This document shows positions 51,935 through 59,324 of a stretch of DNA of 64,000 nt, piece after piece (positions within the stretch are counted from its first letter, which is position 1; every line of letters begins with the position of its first letter). The translations under genes and the position numbers were made by a program. The stretch covers positions 310,001 to 374,000 of the forward strand of contig NZ_JAHWGP010000003.1 in the NCBI RefSeq assembly GCF_020873915.1, in the 5' to 3' direction. The DNA is from Streptomyces sp. DH5 (GTDB lineage: Bacteria > Actinomycetota > Actinomycetes > Streptomycetales > Streptomycetaceae). The notes beneath the pieces are model-generated. The model saw nothing but the letters and a program-made list of their open reading frames with translations, was not told the DNA's origin and made no database searches.

Positions 51935-54900
51935 TCACGGAACGGCGGCGTCGATCGCCTTCACGATCCGCTTGTCCGACACGGGGTACGCCGTGCCGAG
52001 CGCGTGGGCGAAGTAGCTCACCCGCAGCTCCTCGATCATCCAGCGGATGTCCAGCACCTCGCGCGGAACGGGCCGCCCCTGCGGCATCTGTTCCAGCAGC
52101 CACGCGTACTCGTCCCGCATCTCGTGGACCTTCGCCATCCGCGTCGTGTCCCGCTGCGCGTTCGCCGGCATCTGCTGCAGCCGGCGGTCCGCGGCCACCA
52201 GGTACCGCATCAGGTCCGGCAACCGACGAAGCCCCGCCGCGGTCACGAAACCGGGCCGTACGAGCCCGTCCAGCTGCGTCCGGACGTCCTGGAGGTTCGC
52301 CAGCAGCGCGGGGCTGCGCACGTCCTTCAGGCGGCGCTCACAGGCCTGCCACGCGGCCAGCACCTGCTGCACCTGACCGACGGCGCGGACCGTCGTGTCG
52401 ACGATCTCAGCCCGGACCTTGTCGAACAGCTTCCGGAACGACTCCTCGTCCCAGACCGGTCCGCCGAAGTCCGCGATCAGTTTGTCCGCCGCGGCCGTCG
52501 CGCAGTCGTCGAACAGGGCCTGCACCGAACCGTGCGGGTTCGCCGAAAGCGCCAGCTTCTGCGGGTTGGTCAGCTTCTCGGAAGCGAACTTCGCGGGGTT
52601 CACCGGGATACCGAGCAGGATCAGCCGCCGGGTGCCCTTCCACATTGCTTCCGCCTGCTCGGCCTCCGAGTCGAACAGCCGCACGGAGACCGAGTCGCCG
52701 TCGTCCACGAGCGCCGGGTACGCCCTGACCGGCTGGCCGGCCCGGCGGGTCTCGAACACCCGGGCGAGGGAACCGATCGTCCAGTCGGTCAGGCCCTTGC
52801 GCTCCAGCGACTCCCCGCCCTGACGCTGAGCCGTCGCTGCGGCCGCCTGCGAGAGCGCCTTGCGCGCCTTCGGCCGCAGCCGGAGCTTCAGTGCCTCCAG
52901 GTCCTTGTCCTCGGCGAGGGTGCGGCGCCGCTCGTCGACGATCCGGAACGTCACCTTCAAGTGGTCGGGCACGCGTGCCCAGTCGAAGTCCTCCGCCTCG
53001 AACGGCACCCCGACCATGCGCTTGAGCTCACGGGCCATCGTGACCGTCAGCGGCTCCTGCAGGGGCACCGACCGCTCCAGGAACGCCTTCGCGAAGTTCG
53101 GCGCCGGCACGTAGTTGCGGCGGATCGGCTTGGGCAGCGACCGGATCAGCTCCGTGACGACGTCCTCCCGCAGGCCCGGGATCTGCCAGTCGAAGCCCTC
53201 GTCCGTCACCTGGTTCAGCACCTGGAGCGGGATGTGGACGGTCACACCGTCGGCGTCCGCGCCCGGCTCGAACTGGTACGTCACCCGGAACTTCAGCGGA
53301 CCCTGCCGCCAGGAGTCGGGATAGTCGGCCTTGGTGACCGCCTCCGCCGACTCACGGATCAGCATCTCGCGCTCGAAGTCGAGGAAGTCCGGCTGCTCGT
53401 GCCGCTTGTGCTTCCACCACGAGTCGAAGTGCGCCCCGGACACCACGTGTTCGGGGATCCGCTGCTCGTAGAAGTCGAACAGGGTCTCGTCGTCGACCAT
53501 GATGTCCCGGCGCCGGGCGCGGTGCTCCAGCTCCTCGACCTCGGTCAGCAGCTTCCGGTTGTCGGCGTAGAACTTGTGGTGGGTGCGCCAGTCGCCCTCG
53601 ACCAGCGCGTTGCGGATGAACAGCTCGCGGCTGGCCTCCGGGTCGATCCGCCCGTAGTTCACCTTGCGCTGCGCCACGATCGGCACGCCGTACAGGGTGA
53701 CCTTCTCGTACGCCATCACGGCCGCCTGGTCCTTCTCCCAGTGCGGCTCGCTGTAGGTGCGCTTGAGCAGGTGCTCGGCGAGCGGTTCCACCCACTCCGG
53801 CTCGATCTTCGCGTTGACCCGCGCCCAGAGCCGGGACGTCTCCACCAGCTCGGCCGACATCACGAACCGCGGCGGCTTCTTGAACAGCGCCGACCCCGGG
53901 AAGATGGCGAACTTGGCGTTGCGCGCGCCCAGGTACTCGTTGCGGCCGCCGTCCTTGCGGCCGCCGCCCTGACCGGAGTCCTTGGACTCCTTCACGTCCT
54001 TCATGCCGACGTGCGAGAGCAGGCCGGACAGCAGCGACACGTGGATGCGGTCCTCGGCGGCGTCCTCCTCGTTCAGATGGACGCCCATCTGCCGGGCGAC
54101 GGTCCGCAGTTGCGTGTAGATGTCCTGCCACTCGCGGATCCGCAGGAAGTTCAGGTACTCCTGCTTGCACATCCGCCGGAACGACGAGGAGCCGCGCTCC
54201 TTCTGCTGCTCGCGGACGTACCGCCAGAGGTTGAGGAAGGCGAGGAAGTCGCTGGACTCGTCCCGGAAGCGGGCGTGCTGCTGATCGGCCTGCGTCTGTT
54301 TGTCCGCCGGCCGCTCGCGCGGGTCCTGGATCGACAGCGCGGCCGCGATGACCATGACCTCGCGGGCGCAGCCGTTGCGGTCCGCCTCCAGCACCATGCG
54401 CGCCAGCCGGGGGTCGACCGGCAGCTGTGCCAGCTTCCGCCCGGTCTGGGTGAGCCGCTTGCGCGGGTCCTTCTGCGTCGCGTCCAGTGCGCCCAGCTCC
54501 TGGAGCAGCTGGACGCCGTCGCGGATGTTGCGGTGGTCCGGCGGGTCGATGAAGGGGAACTTCTCGATCTCGCCCAGGCCGGCCGCCGTCATCTGGAGGA
54601 TGACCGAGGCGAGGTTGGTCCGCAGGATCTCCGCGTCGGTGAACTCCGGACGGGTCAGGAAGTCGTCCTCGGAGTACAGCCGGATGCAGATGCCGTCCGA
54701 GGTACGGCCGCAGCGGCCCTTGCGCTGGTTGGCGCTGGCCTGCGACACCGGTTCGATCGGCAGTCGCTGCACCTTGGTGCGGTGGCTGTAGCGGGAGATC
54801 CGGGCGAAGCCGGGGTCGATGACGTACTTGATGCCGGGCACGGTGAGGGAGGTCTCGGCCACGTTGGTCGCCAGGACGATCCTGCGTCCGGTGTGCTGCT

Positions 54901-55915
54901 GGAACACCCGGTGCTGTTCGGCGTGCGACAGCCGGGCGTAGAGCGGCAGGACCTCGGTCGACCGGTACCGCTTCTTCGTGAGCGCGTCCGCCGTGTCGCG
55001 GATCTCCCGCTCACCGGAGAGGAACACCAGGATGTCGCCGGGGCCCTCCGCCATCAGCTCCTCGACCGCGTCGGTGATCGCGGTGATCTGGTCCCGGTCG
55101 GCGTCGTCGGAGTCCTCCTCCAGCAGCGGCCGGTAGCGGACCTCCACCGGATACGTCCGCCCGCTGACCTCGATGATCGGCGCGTCACCGAAGTGCCGGG
55201 AGAAACGCTCCGGGTCGATGGTCGCCGAGGTGATGACGACCTTGAGGTCCGGACGCTTCGGCAGCAGCTGTGCGAGATAGCCGAGCAGGAAGTCGATGTT
55301 CAGCGACCGCTCGTGCGCCTCGTCGATGATGATCGTGTCGTAGGCGCGCAGCTCACGGTCGGTCTGGATCTCCGCGAGGAGGATGCCGTCGGTCATCAGC
55401 TTGATGAACGTGGCGTCCGGGTTCACCTGGTCGGTGAAGCGGACCTTCCAGCCGACGGCCTCTCCGAGCGGCGTGTCCAGCTCCTCGGCGACCCGCTCGG
55501 CCACCGTGCGGGCGGCGATGCGCCGGGGCTGGGTGTGGCCGATCATGCCCCGGACGCCTCGGCCCAGCTCCATGCAGATCTTCGGGATCTGCGTGGTCTT
55601 TCCGGATCCCGTCTCACCGGCGACGATCACGACCTGGTGGTCACGGATCGCCTCGGCGATCGCGTCCTTCTTCTGGCTGACGGGCAGCTGCTCCGGGTAG
55701 CGCACCTCCGGCACCCGGGCACGGCGGCCCGTCATCCGCTCCTCGGCCGCGGCGATCTCCGCTCCGATCTCGGTGAGCACGGCGGCGCGGGCCTCCGGCT
55801 TACGGATCTTGCGGGCACCCTCGAGCCGCCGTCCGAGCCGGTGCGCGTCGCGCAGCGAGAGCTCGGTGAGTCGGGAGGCGAGGGAGTCGAGAGCGGGGGC
55901 AGAGTGCGTAGACAT
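51935..55915 (-). CDS. hrpA: ATP-dependent RNA helicase HrpA
   Basis: 1326 residues, full length. DEAH-box helicase: motif I GETGSGKTTQIPK, motif II IIIDEAHERSLN, SAT in VITSATIDPERF, and motif VI QRKGRCGRTSDG. The helicase-associated HA2/OB region and the long HrpA-specific C-terminal half (to FAHALGTAYPVSDKRIVKAIDAAVP) follow. In E. coli HrpA rescues stalled ribosomes on mRNA; the role in Streptomyces is presumably similar. ATG 55915. Confidence 0.96.
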   Translation of the reverse strand: MSTHSAPALDSLASRLTELSLRDAHRLGRRLEGARKIRKPEARAAVLTEIGAEIAAAEERMTGRRARVPEVRYPEQLPVSQKKDAIAEAIRDHQVVIVAGETGSGKTTQIPKICMELGRGVRGMIGHTQPRRIAARTVAERVAEELDTPLGEAVGWKVRFTDQVNPDATFIKLMTDGILLAEIQTDRELRAYDTIIIDEAHERSLNIDFLLGYLAQLLPKRPDLKVVITSATIDPERFSRHFGDAPIIEVSGRTYPVEVRYRPLLEEDSDDADRDQITAITDAVEELMAEGPGDILVFLSGEREIRDTADALTKKRYRSTEVLPLYARLSHAEQHRVFQQHTGRRIVLATNVAETSLTVPGIKYVIDPGFARISRYSHRTKVQRLPIEPVSQASANQRKGRCGRTSDGICIRLYSEDDFLTRPEFTDAEILRTNLASVILQMTAAGLGEIEKFPFIDPPDHRNIRDGVQLLQELGALDATQKDPRKRLTQTGRKLAQLPVDPRLARMVLEADRNGCAREVMVIAAALSIQDPRERPADKQTQADQQHARFRDESSDFLAFLNLWRYVREQQKERGSSSFRRMCKQEYLNFLRIREWQDIYTQLRTVARQMGVHLNEEDAAEDRIHVSLLSGLLSHVGMKDVKESKDSGQGGGRKDGGRNEYLGARNAKFAIFPGSALFKKPPRFVMSAELVETSRLWARVNAKIEPEWVEPLAEHLLKRTYSEPHWEKDQAAVMAYEKVTLYGVPIVAQRKVNYGRIDPEASRELFIRNALVEGDWRTHHKFYADNRKLLTEVEELEHRARRRDIMVDDETLFDFYEQRIPEHVVSGAHFDSWWKHKRHEQPDFLDFEREMLIRESAEAVTKADYPDSWRQGPLKFRVTYQFEPGADADGVTVHIPLQVLNQVTDEGFDWQIPGLREDVVTELIRSLPKPIRRNYVPAPNFAKAFLERSVPLQEPLTVTMARELKRMVGVPFEAEDFDWARVPDHLKVTFRIVDERRRTLAEDKDLEALKLRLRPKARKALSQAAAATAQRQGGESLERKGLTDWTIGSLARVFETRRAGQPVRAYPALVDDGDSVSVRLFDSEAEQAEAMWKGTRRLILLGIPVNPAKFASEKLTNPQKLALSANPHGSVQALFDDCATAAADKLIADFGGPVWDEESFRKLFDKVRAEIVDTTVRAVGQVQQVLAAWQACERRLKDVRSPALLANLQDVRTQLDGLVRPGFVTAAGLRRLPDLMRYLVAADRRLQQMPANAQRDTTRMAKVHEMRDEYAWLLEQMPQGRPVPREVLDIRWMIEELRVSYFAHALGTAYPVSDKRIVKAIDAAVP

Positions 55916-55990
55916 ACGGACTCCAGGATCTCATCCCGCGAAAATTCGCGGCCAACGATTTTGACGGGGCACGTCGTCGGGACGCACAAC

Positions 55991-56017
55991 AAGGCCCCGA
56001 TCGATGATCGGGGCCTT
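55991..56017 (-). terminator. Terminator of the tRNA-Glu/Asp/Phe cluster
   Basis: AAGGCCCCGATC / GATCGGGGCCTT with a 3-nt loop, 6 bp past the tRNA-Phe 3' end. Confidence 0.8.
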
Positions 56018-56022
56018 TGCTG

Positions 56023-56096
56023 TGGCTGGGGCCGGGGTCGAACCGGCGACCTATCGCTTTTCAGGCGATCGCTCGTACCAACTGAGCTACCCAGCC
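56023..56096 (-). tRNA. tRNA-Phe(GAA)
   Basis: 74 nt. The acceptor stem is GGCTGGG/CCCAGCC, the anticodon loop CTGAAAA gives GAA, and the T-loop is GTTCGACC. Last of three tRNAs on the minus strand. Confidence 0.95.
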
Positions 56097-56100
56097 GCGG

Positions 56101-56116
56101 TGTTTCACGTGAAACA
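56101..56116. promoter_or_regulatory. parS centromere site (ParB binding)
   Basis: TGTTTCACGTGAAACA is a perfect 16-bp palindrome. Its central GTTTCACGTGAAAC is the Streptomyces parS consensus. ParB loads here and spreads to organise chromosomes before sporulation septation. It lies in the short gap between tRNA-Asp and tRNA-Phe. No other copy was found in the window. Confidence 0.93.
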
Positions 56117-56120
56117 CCAG

Positions 56121-56195
56121 CGGTCCTGACGGGATTTGAACCCGCGGCCTCCACCTTGACAGGGTGGCGAGCACTCCAAACTGCTCCACAGGACC
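56121..56195 (-). tRNA. tRNA-Asp(GUC), copy 2
   Basis: 75 nt, identical to the gene at 51767-51841. Middle gene of the tRNA-Glu/Asp/Phe cluster; the parS palindrome begins 5 bp past its 3' end. Confidence 0.95.
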
Positions 56196-56232
56196 AAGCG
56201 TGTCGTACGACAGTGTCGCACAGGGTGGTGCG

Positions 56233-56305
56233 TGCCCCCAACGGGATTCGAACCCGTGCTACCGCCTTGAAAGGGCGGCGTCCTAGGCCGCTAGACGATG
56301 AGGGC
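56233..56305 (-). tRNA. tRNA-Glu(UUC)
   Basis: 73 nt. The acceptor stem pairs GCCCTCA with TGGGGGC with mismatches as in actinobacterial tRNA-Glu, the anticodon loop CTTTCAA gives TTC, and the T-loop is GTTCGAATC. First gene of the cluster. Confidence 0.93.
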
Positions 56306-56385
56306 TATCGGCCCGCCTGGGCGCTTCTCAGCGCGTCGGGGACGTGAGAAGCATATGGGATGGCGGGAGGGATCGCCAAAACGGT

Positions 56386-58020
56386 TTACGGCGCGGGCGT
56401 CGAGCGGCTTCCGGGGGAGGGGGACGGCGGGGTGGTCGCGGGGGTGCCGGAGGGTGAGGGCGAGGGGGAGCCCGAGGGCGAGGGCGAGGTGTTCGCGCCC
56501 GGCTGGTTCTCCTCCGGCAGGTGGCGGCTGACCTCCGCCGTGGTCAGCCCGAGCCCGCCCAGTTCGATCGAGTCCCAGGCCTGGAGGCGGCGGCTTTCGC
56601 GGTCGAAGTAGAGGATCGACGTCTCGATGGGGTCGGGATACTTGCCCTCGATCGCGCGCAGGCCGCTCCCGCCGGTGGAGCCCTCGACGCGGAGCCGGGT
56701 GCCGTACCGCATCACCTCGGTCTCCTCGCGGTGGATGTGCCCGGCCAGCACCAGGGGCACGGTGCCGTCGACCTCGCGGGCGGCCGACGGCTCGTGGGCG
56801 AGGGCGACGTCCACCGGGGTGCCGGCGGCGCGCTGGTCGCGCAGGGCGGAGGCGAGGCGGGCGCCCGCCAGTTCCTGCGACTGCGCGGCGCCGGTCCTGG
56901 TGGAGCGGTCGGGGGTGAACTGCGGGTCGCCGATCCCGGCGAAGCGCAGGCCGGCCACGGTCTTCGCCCTGCCGTGGTCGAGGACGTGGACGTTCTTCAA
57001 GCCCTCCAGATAGCGCTGGGTGACCAGGGAGTCGTGGTTGCCGCGGACCCAGACGTAGGGGGCGCCGAGGTCCTCGATGGGGTCCAGGAAGCCGTTCTCG
57101 GCGGCGGTGCCGTGGTCCATGGTGTCGCCGGTGTCGACGATCACGTCCACCCGGTACTGCTTCACCAGCGAGGCGATGATCTTCCAGCTCGCCGGGTTGA
57201 GGTGGATGTCGGAGACGTGCAGGACGCGGAGGGTGGTCGGGTCGGACTGGAAGGCGGGGAGGGTGGAGGTGGCGTCGTAGAGCTTGGTCACGTTGGTGAC
57301 GAGGCGGGCCAGCTCCTTCTGGTACACGTCGAACTCGGTGACGATGCTGCGCGCGTCGCCGACCAGGGACGGGGCGGAGGAGAGCAGGCCGGAGAACCTG
57401 GGCTCCAGGACGGAGTCGGGGTTCCAGGTGGCGTAGGCGGTGCCGCCGGAGGCGGCCAGCAGGGTGAGTGCGAGGCCGCCGGCGGCGAGGGCGCGGCGGG
57501 GCCGGCGGTAGACGAGCAGGCCGAGCGCCGTGGCGCCGGTGACGACGGCGACGCAGGAGCGCACGGCGAGGTCCGCGGTGCCGTGGGCGATGTCCCGGGT
57601 GACCTCGTCCTGGAGACCGGAGAGGCGCTCGGGGTGGTCGACCAGGGCCTGGGAGCGTTCGGGGTCGAGCTGGTCGACGTTGACGTCGAGGCGTACGGGG
57701 GCGGTGTGGCTGTCGAGCTGGAGCGCGCCCAGCGGAGAGACATTGATCTTGGTGCCGCCGGTGAGGGAGGGGCGCAGGGTCATCGTGGTGTTCATGGGGC
57801 CGACGGGGACGCGTACGTCGCCGACGACGAGGAGTCCGAGCCAGGCGCCGAGGACGACCACGGCGACCAGGCCGGCGGCGCGTGTCCAGGGACGGGCCCC
57901 GGGGGCGAGGGCGGACGGCGTGGCCGCGGGCCGTCGTGAGCGGTGGCGGCGGGTGAGTGCCCGCGGGACCCGTCGGATGCGGTGGACGACGTTCGTGACG
58001 GGGGAGGGGACGCGGGCCAT
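56386..58020 (-). CDS. Membrane metallophosphoesterase
   Basis: 544 residues. Two membrane regions (about 48-68 and 155-200) flank an extracytoplasmic segment. The calcineurin-like phosphoesterase domain has all metal motifs: LHVSDIHLNP, VDTGDTMDHG, WVRGNHDS, and AGHIHREE. The C-terminal tail is low-complexity Ser/Pro (PSPSGSPSPSPSGTP), typical of wall-spanning linkers. Substrate unknown. ATG 58020 gives MARVPSPVTNVVHRIRRVPRAL. Confidence 0.9.
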   Translation of the reverse strand: MARVPSPVTNVVHRIRRVPRALTRRHRSRRPAATPSALAPGARPWTRAAGLVAVVVLGAWLGLLVVGDVRVPVGPMNTTMTLRPSLTGGTKINVSPLGALQLDSHTAPVRLDVNVDQLDPERSQALVDHPERLSGLQDEVTRDIAHGTADLAVRSCVAVVTGATALGLLVYRRPRRALAAGGLALTLLAASGGTAYATWNPDSVLEPRFSGLLSSAPSLVGDARSIVTEFDVYQKELARLVTNVTKLYDATSTLPAFQSDPTTLRVLHVSDIHLNPASWKIIASLVKQYRVDVIVDTGDTMDHGTAAENGFLDPIEDLGAPYVWVRGNHDSLVTQRYLEGLKNVHVLDHGRAKTVAGLRFAGIGDPQFTPDRSTRTGAAQSQELAGARLASALRDQRAAGTPVDVALAHEPSAAREVDGTVPLVLAGHIHREETEVMRYGTRLRVEGSTGGSGLRAIEGKYPDPIETSILYFDRESRRLQAWDSIELGGLGLTTAEVSRHLPEENQPGANTSPSPSGSPSPSPSGTPATTPPSPSPGSRSTPAP

Positions 58021-58104
58021 TGGTCCCGTATGCCCAAGCCGCGGACGGGATATGCGGGTGTCCCGCGCATCTCGTACGGACGGCCCGTGCCCGACAATGG
58101 CTCT

Positions 58105-58455
58105 GTGCTGGAGATGACGCGGGAGAAGTTCGAGGAGCTGGTCTCCGAGGCGCTGGACCGGATTCCGCCGGAGCTGACGCGGCTGATGGACAACGTCGCG
58201 GTGTTCGTCGAGGACGAGCCGCCGGCGGACGACCCGGAGCTGCTCGGGCTCTACGAGGGAACCCCCCTGACGGAGCGGGGCGAGTGGTACGCCGGGGTGC
58301 TGCCGGACCGCATCACCATCTACCGCGGGCCCACGCTGCGCATGTGCGAGACCAGCGAGGACGTGGTCGCCGAGACGGAGATCACGGTGGTGCACGAGAT
58401 CGCGCACCACTTCGGGATCGACGACGCCCGACTGCACGCGCTCGGGTACGGCTAG
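58105..58455 (+). CDS. Minizincin-type metallopeptidase family protein
   Basis: 116 residues. Zinc motif VHEIAHHFGIDD (HExxHxxxxD) near the C-terminus; LVSEALDRIPPELTRLMDNVAVFVEDEPP is the usual opening of this short zincin family (DUF1025). Probably cytosolic; the substrate is unknown. GTG 58105 gives MLEMTREKFEEL; ATG 58114 is an alternative. Confidence 0.9.
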   Translation: MLEMTREKFEELVSEALDRIPPELTRLMDNVAVFVEDEPPADDPELLGLYEGTPLTERGEWYAGVLPDRITIYRGPTLRMCETSEDVVAETEITVVHEIAHHFGIDDARLHALGYG

Positions 58456-58528
58456 GCCGTACGCGTGTCTTCTTGCGGGTGGCGGGAGTTGGGGTTGTCG
58501 ACCCTGTACTCCCAACGGAGGTGGCCCC

Positions 58529-59077
58529 GTGCGCCGCTTGTACGTACCCGTCCGCCTGGCCGTCACGCTCGTCGCCGTCGCGGCCGTCGCCGGCTGTGTG
58601 AGCGTGGGTGAGGACGGAGGCGGGGCCGCCGGGCCGTCGCACTCGACGGGCAGGACGGGCGACCGGGCGCCGGACGGGGGCGGAGCCGGTCCGGGCGGCG
58701 GGTCCGGGTACGGCGCCGCGGCCGCCGACGGCGAGCGCCCGGACGGCGGCGGGGGCAAGGGGCGCGAGGGCGAGGGCGAGGACGGGAAGGGCGGGGCGGG
58801 GAAGCGGGCGTCGGCCGAAGCGTCCCCGTCCGCGGGGGCGAGCGGGTCGGCACCGGCCGACGCCGGACCCGGCGGCGTTCCGGGCCCGGCTCCCGACGAG
58901 GGCCCCGCCGTGCCGGAGCCGACCCGGACCCCGGACCCGGAACCCACACCGACGCCGCCGGAGCCGTCACAGCAGCCGGAACCGACCCAGGCGGAGCCGT
59001 CCTCCTCGGCGCACGAGCCACCCGGGACCCAGTTGGCACGGCGGGAGCCGGCACCGGAAGCGGGGGCGCCCGCCTGA
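58529..59077 (+). CDS. Low-complexity lipoprotein
   Basis: 182 residues. Signal peptide with lipobox VAGC (Cys23); the mature part is almost wholly Gly/Asp/Pro/Glu/Ser with a long Pro-Glu-Pro-Thr stretch, so it is a disordered, surface-tethered protein. No domain is recognised. The GTG start precedes a normal signal sequence. Confidence 0.75.
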   Translation: MRRLYVPVRLAVTLVAVAAVAGCVSVGEDGGGAAGPSHSTGRTGDRAPDGGGAGPGGGSGYGAAAADGERPDGGGGKGREGEGEDGKGGAGKRASAEASPSAGASGSAPADAGPGGVPGPAPDEGPAVPEPTRTPDPEPTPTPPEPSQQPEPTQAEPSSSAHEPPGTQLARREPAPEAGAPA

Positions 59078-59128
59078 GAACTCCCGTCCCGCTTTCCTGC
59101 CTGCCCGACCCCGCACTGACCTGCCGAT

Positions 59129-59158
59129 TTGCTCCCGGGGGGTCAAGGTGCGTATGGT
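59129..59158 (+). promoter_or_regulatory. Candidate promoter of the DEAD-box gene
   Basis: TTGCTC at 59129-59134 and TATGGT at 59153-59158, 18 bp apart, resemble a housekeeping-sigma promoter. It would give a leader of about 160 nt before ATG 59325, a length seen for cold-responsive helicase mRNAs; that link is inference. Confidence 0.4.
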
Positions 59159-59324
59159 GGCAGATCGTTTGATCCTATTTGCCCGGCGCCACTGCAGAGC
59201 GCGCCGTGTGGCGCGTACTCTCCCTTACCGTGGTGGACCGCATCGAGGCGGTCGTTATTGCGAATCGCGAATCACGGAGTTGACGGGCGCGTGCCGAAGA
59301 GACTCCGGAAGGTTTCGCATTCGT

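Noticed and set aside
51866-56347. 1493-codon plus-strand frame opposite hrpA
   Set aside because: It spans tRNA genes and is the mirror of a clear helicase gene.
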